From: Taibaiella lutea
Lineage (GTDB): Bacteria; Bacteroidota; Bacteroidia; Chitinophagales; Chitinophagaceae
Assembly (NCBI RefSeq): GCF_008629695.1
Contig: NZ_VWSH01000004.1
Coordinates: forward strand, 372,001-436,000
DNA: 64,000 nucleotides
Direction of reading: 5' to 3'
The position numbers and the translations under genes were made by a program. Shown here piece after piece: positions 57,258 to 64,000 of this stretch (positions are counted from its first letter, which is position 1; each line of letters begins with the position of its first letter). Under the pieces are notes generated by a model, which ran no database searches, was not told the origin of the DNA, and saw only the letters and a list, made by a program, of their open reading frames with translations.

Positions 57258-57283
57258 TATAATTTTTAGAAATTAAGACAGTA

Positions 57284-57736
57284 ATGAAAAATGTTTTTGC
57301 GCCTGAGGTTACACAGGAAATCATTGACAGAATTTATAAGCTTACGCCTGATACTCAAAGGCAATGGGGAAAAATGACTGTGTCGCAGATGCTGGCGCAT
57401 TGCTCTGTTACTTATGAGATGATTTATGAGAATATTCACCCGAAACCAAAAGGGTTTCAGAAATTTTTATTGAGGACATTCGTAAAGAATATTGTAATAA
57501 GTGAAAAACCATATAAGCCTAACAATCCTACAGCTCCTGTATTTTTAATAAAAGAGGATAAAGATTTTCATAAAGAACAAAAAAGACTTACAGATTATAT
57601 TCAGCGAACACAGCAATTAGGCGCCGCACATTTTGAACAAAAAGAATCAAATTCTTTTGGAAAGCTAAGTTCGAACCAATGGAACAATATGTTCTATAAA
57701 CATCTGGATCATCATTTGAACCAGTTTGGTGTTTAA
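57284..57736 (+). CDS. DUF1569 (DinB-like four-helix) protein
   Basis: 150 aa. Matches the DinB/YfiT-like helical bundle: TPDTQRQWGKMTVSQMLAHC (first metal-type His), KEQKRLTDYIQRTQQL, and the final WNNMFYKHLDHHLNQFGV (two His). Such proteins can be thiol-dependent transferases or metal-binding enzymes; function here is unknown. Cotranscription with the GH3 gene is likely. Confidence 0.87.
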   Translation: MKNVFAPEVTQEIIDRIYKLTPDTQRQWGKMTVSQMLAHCSVTYEMIYENIHPKPKGFQKFLLRTFVKNIVISEKPYKPNNPTAPVFLIKEDKDFHKEQKRLTDYIQRTQQLGAAHFEQKESNSFGKLSSNQWNNMFYKHLDHHLNQFGV

Positions 57737-57758
57737 AATAACGCAATGTAATTATTTA

Positions 57759-57796
57759 AAAATGGCAGTCATAAAAATGGTTGCCATTTTCTTTTT
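57759..57796. terminator. Terminator between DUF1569 and outer-membrane barrel genes
   Basis: 9-bp stem AAAATGGCA / TGCCATTTT and T-run; serves convergent genes. Confidence 0.75.
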
Positions 57797-58490
57797 AAAA
57801 TAAATACATTAATCTTATAGCAAAGAAATTGTTCTTTTCATTATCGCCGCCAAAACCCGGAGGAACTTTATCGAAATCACGTATTGGAGTTAATGAATAT
57901 TGATAGCGTGCCTGTAACACTAACCCTTGCCAAAGCACCATACTTCCGCTAATCAATGCATCTATATTGCTTTTGTTGAAAGAATAAAGTGTTTCATCAA
58001 ATGGTACAACAGGATTCAACCCATCATCATATTGCTCTTTGCTATTTATCAGGACGTTGTAAGAAGCACCGATACCAAACTGATATTTCGGTTGCAGATA
58101 ATAGTAAAGAATTAAAGGGACTTCAGCATAATTAACCTTAATGGAATATCGTCCGAAGTAGCTGCCTGAAGAAGGAGAATATCCGGCGCCGATGCTTTTA
58201 CTGCCTTTCTGAGAGTATAGCAATTCAAAACCTAATGCTACTTTTTCGTTGAAGCGTACATTTACTACCGGACCGGCGTTAAAACCGATTTTACTGAAAC
58301 CGCTTAGCCCGTCACCGTCGACCTGGGAGAGATTAGCCCCTACTGCAATACCGGCTGTAAATTTCTTTTCTCCGTTGAATACAGGATTTTCATCGGCTCT
58401 TATGCTTTGCGCCGAAACTAAATTATCTATACTCAAAACTAATAGCAGGAGTAATCCGAAAATCAACTTAAATCTATACATGGCATACAA
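57795..58490 (-). CDS. Outer-membrane beta-barrel protein (PorT-like)
   Basis: 231 aa. Signal peptide (FGLLLLLVLSIDNLVSAQ) followed by the PF13568-type barrel: FTAGIAVGANLSQVDGDGL, VALGFELLYSQKGSK, YSIKVNYAEVPLILYYYL, ending NNFFAIRLMYLF with a terminal aromatic residue. Start could also be ATG 58481. PorT is a T9SS accessory in P. gingivalis, but the family is large in Bacteroidota and membership of T9SS cannot be claimed for this protein. Confidence 0.85.
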   Translation of the reverse strand: MYAMYRFKLIFGLLLLLVLSIDNLVSAQSIRADENPVFNGEKKFTAGIAVGANLSQVDGDGLSGFSKIGFNAGPVVNVRFNEKVALGFELLYSQKGSKSIGAGYSPSSGSYFGRYSIKVNYAEVPLILYYYLQPKYQFGIGASYNVLINSKEQYDDGLNPVVPFDETLYSFNKSNIDALISGSMVLWQGLVLQARYQYSLTPIRDFDKVPPGFGGDNEKNNFFAIRLMYLF

Positions 58491-58677
58491 ATATCTTTAA
58501 AGCAGTACAAACATAGAAGGTTCAGGACTATTTAATCAAAATAATTTTAAAAATAACGGACCATTAAGAAGCAAACAGACTCATTAATTAAACCAATTCA
58601 GATAAAACAAGAGGGTTACTATAGTTTTACTTAGCCAAATACTCGTATTTTCGGGGCGATAAATGACGTGAAAATTT

Positions 58678-59595
58678 ATGGCAGCATTAAGCATTTTAAT
58701 TATTACTTACAACCGCCCAATCGATACATTGGCATTATTGGAAAATTTGAATGAGCAACAAAACAGACTACATCATGTCAAGGAAATTTTACTACTTAAT
58801 AATGCCTCTACAGAATCTTATATTACCGTAGAAAAATTTATTTCCAACCACCCTGAATTACCTGTCCAGTACGTTGTTCACGATAAAAACTTAGGTGTGG
58901 CAGGGGGCAGAAATTTCTTAATAAAAAAGGCAAAAGGTGATTTTCTGTTAGTCTTGGATGATGATGTAGTTTTCGAGAAAAAGGATGCAATTGAAACAGT
59001 TGCGGCTTTGTTTTCTCAGCCAAGATTTATTGAGAATAATACAGCTGTTATCACGTTGAATATATTTTACTACGATACTAATGAGCGGCAACTTTCTGCA
59101 TTTCCACATAAGGATATTGAAAACTATAAAGACAAACATTGGTTTTTTACTTATTACTTTACAGGCGCTGCTCACTTAATGAAACGGGAATTATTTGATA
59201 AAACCGGATTTTACCCTGAAGATTTTTTTTATGGCATGGAAGAATATGATTTAAGCTATCGTGTATTGGATACCGGCTATACATTGGCTTACGACGATTC
59301 GGTAAAGGTGCTTCATAAAGAGTCGCCAACAGGAAGGGTTTCTAATGCAACAAAACTTGGAATGATGTGGCTAAACAAATCGAAAGTCGCCTGGAGATAT
59401 CTGCCCAAAAAGTATTTTTACAGTACTGCATTTATGTGGAGCCTTGAGTATCTAAAGAAAACCGGCTTTAACATAAATGGTATGTTTGCCATTTTGAGTA
59501 AGATTTTAAATATCCCTAAAACAGAAAAGAGATTCCCCATTTCTGAAAAATCTCTTCAATACCTTAAGAGTAATAATGCAAGATTGTGGTATTAA
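58678..59595 (+). CDS. Family 2 glycosyltransferase
   Basis: 305 aa. GT-A fold: LSILIITYNRPIDTLALLEN, GVAGGRNFLIKKAKGDFLLV and the DDDVVF (DxD) nucleotide-sugar/metal site; later MEEYDLSYRVLDTGYTLAYD. It likely adds a sugar (or rhamnosyl-like unit) to a surface polysaccharide. It opens the cluster of surface-polysaccharide genes but is convergent with the first methyltransferase gene. Confidence 0.9.
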   Translation: MAALSILIITYNRPIDTLALLENLNEQQNRLHHVKEILLLNNASTESYITVEKFISNHPELPVQYVVHDKNLGVAGGRNFLIKKAKGDFLLVLDDDVVFEKKDAIETVAALFSQPRFIENNTAVITLNIFYYDTNERQLSAFPHKDIENYKDKHWFFTYYFTGAAHLMKRELFDKTGFYPEDFFYGMEEYDLSYRVLDTGYTLAYDDSVKVLHKESPTGRVSNATKLGMMWLNKSKVAWRYLPKKYFYSTAFMWSLEYLKKTGFNINGMFAILSKILNIPKTEKRFPISEKSLQYLKSNNARLWY

Positions 59596-59598
59596 TAT

Positions 59599-60393
59599 TT
59601 ATTTTTTTGCAACCAATATAAGGTCTTCACATAAACCATATTTTTTATAATCTGCTTCTGAGAATTGTTCTCCGAATCTTACCAATTCTACATTTTTGAA
59701 CCCTGCTTCTTTAAATCTTTCAGTAATGTCTTTTGCATACCACCTTACATGATCCCATTGACCGAAGTGTTTTTCTCTTTCTGCCGGACTTGTAATGGAG
59801 AAATCTTCATAAGTGGCAGATATATTTTCGTCAATAGGTACCGTAATTATTGCTGTTGCTCCGGGTTTTAAAACCCTGTATATTTCTTTCATTGCCGTCC
59901 TGTCATCCGGAATATGTTCTAATACTTGATTACAAAGAACATAATCGATGGAGTTATCATCTAATTTAAGATCTAATAAATCCATATAAGCAACGCCCGA
60001 TTGTTTACCATAACCTTCTACCATTTTATCACCGGGCATATAATGTAGCTTTGGGAGGCTTTTCAAAATTCCGTAATAACAGAATTCAGGCGCAATGTGC
60101 AACAGAGAACAATCGCCGGAAAAAATATTTGTGTTTTTCTTCAAATAAAGCCAGATTAACCGATGCCTGCTTCTTGCACCATTACCTGGTGAGATTAAAG
60201 AACTCCATACTCCTTTCGTCTCAGGTATAAAACAATTGTATTCTTTTTCTTCAATGGGGCAGAAAACCTTTTCTTTTGTAGAATGTGCAATAGATTGTAA
60301 ATAATATCTGCTTTTCCAATTCAATTTTCTTAGTTCAACTCTGAGGGAAAAGGGCAATGTAGATTTAACAATATGAATAAACAAACGTTTCAT
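59599..60393 (-). CDS. SAM-dependent methyltransferase
   Basis: 264 aa. Methyltransf_11 core: LLHIAPEFCYYGILKSLP, SIDYVLCNQVLEHIPDDRTA and EIYRVLKPGATAIITVPID. Glycine motif is degenerate (HIAPE instead of DxGxG), as in several polysaccharide-linked methyltransferases. The first 45 residues are basic. Gap of 68 bp to the next methyltransferase gene upstream. Confidence 0.85.
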   Translation of the reverse strand: MKRLFIHIVKSTLPFSLRVELRKLNWKSRYYLQSIAHSTKEKVFCPIEEKEYNCFIPETKGVWSSLISPGNGARSRHRLIWLYLKKNTNIFSGDCSLLHIAPEFCYYGILKSLPKLHYMPGDKMVEGYGKQSGVAYMDLLDLKLDDNSIDYVLCNQVLEHIPDDRTAMKEIYRVLKPGATAIITVPIDENISATYEDFSITSPAEREKHFGQWDHVRWYAKDITERFKEAGFKNVELVRFGEQFSEADYKKYGLCEDLILVAKK

Positions 60394-60461
60394 TTACTGG
60401 CTCTGATTTTTAAATTTGGTCTTATAATTGATTTTTAGGTGTTTTTCCGTCACAATAATGA

Positions 60462-61220
60462 TTATGCATTACGTTCTTTGAAAAATTTCTTAACCAGATA
60501 AAGCCTGTAATGGATAAATGGTATCCAGTTGCGTCTGTCATATATTCTTTTATACTGAACCGGATGCACTCTTAATAAACAATCCGCTTTTGTTGCTTCA
60601 TGTGCTTTAACAAGTTCAATTGGTAATGTTGGAATAATATCTTTCTTTACAAATAATAGAACATTCTGCCTGTACCAATACATTACTTCTTCTTTATTCC
60701 AAACCAACGGACGTATATAATCAATAGGCTCATAACCATATTTATCAAAAATAGCTGCCCAATATTCCGGAGGTTGTTCATTTATATGATAAGTTCCGAT
60801 TTGACCGGTTAATGCCGCAGAAAATAATACGACATCAGACAGAGAGGTCAATGTTTGTACAAATTGGTCGGCCGAAGATGCAGGAAGATGTTCCCCAACT
60901 TCCAATGTACTAGCCAAATCATAACGCCTTCCAAGATTAAGCGGTTCTTTTAAATCGTGAATCTGAACATATTCTCTTGGAATTTGCAGCATTTTTTCAT
61001 TTACATAAGCACCTTCGACACCTTTAATGTCCGAAACGCCTAATTCATCTTTCCACACTTTAAGCCACAAGCCAATGCCACAACCTATGTCAATTACAGA
61101 TTTAGGATGGAGCAAATTGTTAATTAATGGCAATATGGCCATAGCAGAATCAAAAGATCCTTTTTCGTGTCCTTTATAAAATGAAGAAGTATAGTGTTTA
61201 GCTTCCGTAGAAATATTCAT
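60462..61220 (-). CDS. SAM-dependent methyltransferase
   Basis: 252 aa. Clean motif I SVIDIGCGIGLWLKVW, motif II DIKGVEGAYVN and post-I YDLASTLEVGEHLPASSADQ. WDE-type C-terminus with YEPIDYIRPLVWNKEEV resembles methyltransferases that act on sugars or glycan ends. In the same run of minus-strand genes as kdsA. Confidence 0.87.
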   Translation of the reverse strand: MNISTEAKHYTSSFYKGHEKGSFDSAMAILPLINNLLHPKSVIDIGCGIGLWLKVWKDELGVSDIKGVEGAYVNEKMLQIPREYVQIHDLKEPLNLGRRYDLASTLEVGEHLPASSADQFVQTLTSLSDVVLFSAALTGQIGTYHINEQPPEYWAAIFDKYGYEPIDYIRPLVWNKEEVMYWYRQNVLLFVKKDIIPTLPIELVKAHEATKADCLLRVHPVQYKRIYDRRNWIPFIHYRLYLVKKFFKERNA

Positions 61221-61302
61221 TATTCTTTAAATTAATTCAGTATATTTTCAACAACAATTTGCGAAATAAGCTATTTTATTTCGAAGAAAATAAAAAAATC
61301 GA

Positions 61303-62115
61303 TTACAACTTCATTATTGCTTCTCTGATCACACACATTTTAGTCAATAATCCTTGCAGTTTGTCGAGATGCAGCATGTTAGCGCCATCTGATTTGGCAT
61401 TTTTAGGATCCGGATGCGTTTCAATAAACAAACCATCTGCGCCAACAGCAATTGCAGCGCGCGCAATGGTTTCGATCATCTCAGGATTACCGCCTGTCAC
61501 GCCGCTTGTTTGGTTCGGTTGTTGTAAAGAGTGCGTACAATCCATTACCACAGGCACTTGCATGTTTTTCATTATGGGAATCCCTCTGTAATCAACCACC
61601 AAATCCTGATAACCAAAAGTTGTACCTCTGTCTGTAAGTATTACATTTTCGTTGCCGCTTTGCTGAATTTTATCAACTGCAAATTGCATGGATTCAGGTG
61701 CAAGGAATTGTCCTTTTTTTACATTGACATATTTGCCTGTATTTGCCGCAGCAACTAATATATCTGTCTGGCGACAAAGGAATGCAGGGATCTGCAAAAC
61801 ATCGACATAAGCCGCAGCCATTTCAGCTTCGTTGGCTGCATGAATATCAGTAACAACAGGCACACCGAATGTATCGCGAACTTTTGCCAGTATTTTTAAA
61901 GCCTTCTCATCGCCAATGCCCGTAAAACTATCCAGTCGGGTTCTGTTAGCCTTTCTATAGGAACCTTTGAAAACAAGCGGAATATTAAGCTTTTCAGTTA
62001 TAGCAATAATTCTTTCTGCTATCTGCATTACAATTTCTTCGCCTTCAATAGCACAGGGCCCTGCCATCAGAAAAAAATTGCCGGAATTATATTTTTCTTT
62101 AAAAAGAGATTTCAT
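61303..62115 (-). CDS. kdsA: 3-deoxy-8-phosphooctulonate synthase
   Basis: Condenses arabinose-5-phosphate and PEP for Kdo of lipopolysaccharide. 270 aa. NFFLMAGPCAIEGEEIVM, FKGSYRKANRTRLDSFTG, VTDIHAANEAEMAAAYVDVL, FLAPESMQFAVDKIQQSG and the FIETHPDPKNAKSDGANM end. Marks an LPS-producing, Gram-negative cell wall. Confidence 0.97.
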   Translation of the reverse strand: MKSLFKEKYNSGNFFLMAGPCAIEGEEIVMQIAERIIAITEKLNIPLVFKGSYRKANRTRLDSFTGIGDEKALKILAKVRDTFGVPVVTDIHAANEAEMAAAYVDVLQIPAFLCRQTDILVAAANTGKYVNVKKGQFLAPESMQFAVDKIQQSGNENVILTDRGTTFGYQDLVVDYRGIPIMKNMQVPVVMDCTHSLQQPNQTSGVTGGNPEMIETIARAAIAVGADGLFIETHPDPKNAKSDGANMLHLDKLQGLLTKMCVIREAIMKL

Positions 62116-62222
62116 TCTTGAGATTGTAAGAAATTAGATATTAGACATTAGAAAATTGATGACTGAAGCTTTATTAAACAGCCCTTCTAAGCTGTAATTT
62201 GTAATCTTTAGCCTGGAATTTA

Positions 62223-62825
62223 TCAATGCATCCTGTCTCCTCTCGGCTTCAAATCTTTTAAAATATTTTTTTCGATTTGCAGCCAATCAGACCATGTTTT
62301 GCGCACCAAATCTTCTTCAAAATAAACTTTGGCAATATCCAGAAATAAGCGATAGTGGCCTGCTTCAGATATCATGAATTTATGATAGAAGTTACGCAAA
62401 GGCTCTTCCTCAATATGCAAGCTTAAAAGCCTGAAACGCTCACAGCTACGGGCTTCTATCAATGCACAAATCATCAGCTTATGCAACAACCTGTCTTCGC
62501 TTGATATATTTTTAGGCTCATTTTGCAACAATAAATTTACGTATTCATCCTTTCGTTGTTTGCCAAAAGTCAATCCACGTTTTTTCAATTCGGCCAATAC
62601 CATTCTGAAATGCCCCCACTCTTCTGTTACTACCGGCGCCAATGCTTCCACCAATTCCGTTTTATCATGATATTTCTGAATCAGCGAAATGAATTGCGTT
62701 GCTGCTTTTTGTTCACAAAAAGCATGATCAGTCAAAATATCCTGTAATGAAATGGCAGCGATATCTACCCAACGCGGGTCGGTAGGAAGTTTCAGGCCAA
62801 GTATGGTATTTTCGGTTGTACTCAA
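62223..62825 (-). CDS. miaE: tRNA-(ms2io6A)-hydroxylase, MiaE
   Basis: 200 aa diiron hydroxylase acting on the isopentenyl group of ms2i6A37 in tRNA. Ligand motifs VVTEEWGHFRMVLAEL (ExxH) and ICALIEARSCERFRLLSLHI with MISEAGHYRLFLDIAK; ferritin-like helices throughout. Needs oxygen. Its place between kdsA and a sugar dehydratase looks incidental. Confidence 0.93.
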   Translation of the reverse strand: MSTTENTILGLKLPTDPRWVDIAAISLQDILTDHAFCEQKAATQFISLIQKYHDKTELVEALAPVVTEEWGHFRMVLAELKKRGLTFGKQRKDEYVNLLLQNEPKNISSEDRLLHKLMICALIEARSCERFRLLSLHIEEEPLRNFYHKFMISEAGHYRLFLDIAKVYFEEDLVRKTWSDWLQIEKNILKDLKPRGDRMH

Positions 62826-62864
62826 TTCTATAAATTAAAAAGTAAAAAATTGAAATTCAAAATT

Positions 62865-63941
62865 CTAAAGACCGGAAAGGTTCATATAGTTTTGAATTTG
62901 CTCTAAACATTTTTCAGCGGCGCATTGCTCTTTATTCGCATACCAGTCTGCCGTAACTTGTATTGCTTTTGCAGCATCATATTTTGGCGACCATCCCAAT
63001 GTATCTTTTATCTTCTGATTATCCAGCATCAACAAATTCGCTTCATGCGGATTATTAGCATTCTGTTCAATAGAATAATTGCCTTTACCAAAGCTATTAA
63101 TAAATTTCCTGGTAACAGTTTCAACATCCAGTATATCTGTTTTTTCAGGTCCGATATTGAATGCTGTTGCCAATGAGACCGGTTCCTCCAACATTTTTTC
63201 TGCCAGAGACAGATAAACAAATAGTGGTTCTAACACGTGTTGCCAGGGCCTTACAGCTTTGGGATTACGCAATACCACATCTTCATTATGCTCGATAGCA
63301 CGAACAATGTCCGGAATAATTCTATCTGCTGCAAAGTCGCCGCCACCTATCACATTACCTGCACGTACAGAAGCTATCGATTTTTGATGCTCATGGTATT
63401 TTGAAGGATTAAAAAAAGAATTCCTGTAAGATGCAATGGCTATCTCACAGGCAGCTTTACTTGCGGAATACGGATCGTAGCCGCCCAGTTTTTCGTCTTC
63501 ATTAAACGCATTGCCTGATTCATTATTTTCATAAACCTTATCTGTTGTAACCATGATGCCTACACATGGCTTTTGCAAGCTACGCATGGCTTCCAATACA
63601 TGAATGGTTCCCATTACATTTGTTTCGAAAGTCGTAACAGGATGTTCATAGCTGTAACGCACCAAAGGCTGCGCTGCCAGATGAAAGACAAAATCAGGCT
63701 CGAAGCGCACCATTTCTCCTTTCAATAAATGCGCATCCTTCAAATCGGCAATAACAGAGGCATAACAAAGTTTGTCTCCTTCAATCTGATTATATAAATC
63801 ATTATCATTTTCAGGAGCCAAAGCATAGCCTTTTACTATTGCACCGAAATGATGTAGTATCTGTAAAAGCCAACTTCCCTTAAAACCGGTATGTCCGGTA
63901 AGGAAAACGCGTTTACCCTTAAATGTTTCTTGTAAATTCAA
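62865..63941 (-). CDS. rfbG: CDP-glucose 4,6-dehydratase
   Basis: 358 aa SDR-type enzyme making CDP-4-keto-6-deoxyglucose for O-antigen dideoxyhexoses. Motifs VFLTGHTGFKGSWLLQ (NAD), MVTTDKVYENNESGNAF (Thr), GGYDPYSASKAACEIAIASY (YxxxK), RAGNVIGGGDFAADRIIPD. The start is TTG 63941: a stop codon precedes it directly and no ATG follows until deep in the protein. A 7-bp tandem repeat lies immediately upstream. rfbF and rfbH-like partners would lie outside the window. Confidence 0.9.
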   Translation of the reverse strand: MNLQETFKGKRVFLTGHTGFKGSWLLQILHHFGAIVKGYALAPENDNDLYNQIEGDKLCYASVIADLKDAHLLKGEMVRFEPDFVFHLAAQPLVRYSYEHPVTTFETNVMGTIHVLEAMRSLQKPCVGIMVTTDKVYENNESGNAFNEDEKLGGYDPYSASKAACEIAIASYRNSFFNPSKYHEHQKSIASVRAGNVIGGGDFAADRIIPDIVRAIEHNEDVVLRNPKAVRPWQHVLEPLFVYLSLAEKMLEEPVSLATAFNIGPEKTDILDVETVTRKFINSFGKGNYSIEQNANNPHEANLLMLDNQKIKDTLGWSPKYDAAKAIQVTADWYANKEQCAAEKCLEQIQNYMNLSGL

Positions 63942-63979
63942 TTAAAAATTAAAAATTAAAAATTAAAAATTAAAAATTC
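63940..63979. repeat. Tandem 7-bp repeat at the start of rfbG
   Basis: About five and a half copies of ATTAAAA (63940-63979) directly upstream of the TTG start of the CDP-glucose dehydratase. Being 7 bp, a change in copy number shifts the promoter-start spacing by a non-multiple of three. Confidence 0.8.
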
Positions 63980-64000
63980 AGTTTCCTTTTGTTTTAAAGC

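Overview
The window looks like chromosome of a Bacteroidota, most likely a Chitinophagaceae-type soil or water bacterium. Evidence: type IX secretion (T9SS) cargo with C-terminal sorting domains, a PorX-type response regulator, a TonB-dependent receptor paired with a DUF4249 lipoprotein, Bacteroidota promoters (TTTG about 20 bp upstream of TAnnTTTG), weak Shine-Dalgarno sequences, and a long signal peptidase I. The genus is an inference; no rRNA is present.

Layout. 1-5.4 kb: tripartite RND efflux operon (adaptor cut by the window edge, inner-membrane pump, TolC-like lipoprotein). 5.5-14.1 kb: porX, a zinc-ribbon membrane protein, a type A T9SS cargo protein, lepB, a type B T9SS cargo protein and an SDR reductase. 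14.3-16.3 kb: ribosomal operon rplM-rpsI-rpsB, ending at a strong terminator with no tsf after it, followed by a 220-bp palindromic non-coding element. 16.8-22.7 kb: katG, a YihY-type membrane protein, topoisomerase IB and a thioredoxin-reductase-like flavoprotein, separated by hairpin-rich repeats.

22.7-30 kb is an AT-rich accessory region. It holds a C-terminal remnant of a Shedu (DUF4263) defence protein, a tight two-gene operon (DGQHR/ParB-like protein plus a protein with a HEPN-type RNxxxH motif) with an XRE regulator upstream, a secreted orphan, a SymE-like toxin, a small HTH/coiled-coil gene, an uninterrupted array of 21 degenerate 21-bp repeats, and a 166-aa protein of unknown function. 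The HEPN/DGQHR operon and the 21-bp array are the best candidates for something undescribed.

30-64 kb is mostly core or metabolic: a frameshifted T9SS cargo gene, DUF4249/TonB receptor pair, tRNA-Arg(CCG), alcohol dehydrogenase, tRNA-Glu(TTC), purE, methionine synthesis (metX, O-acylhomoserine sulfhydrylase) with OsmC, aconitase, a FUSC transporter, pfkA-dut-inositol monophosphatase, a TolC protein, a VWA-like membrane protein, a DUF1800/DUF1501 pair, GH3-like and DUF1569 proteins, an outer-membrane barrel, and a surface-polysaccharide cluster (glycosyltransferase, two methyltransferases, kdsA, CDP-glucose 4,6-dehydratase) with miaE inside it. All family calls were made by reading motifs and domain patterns; no database search was possible.
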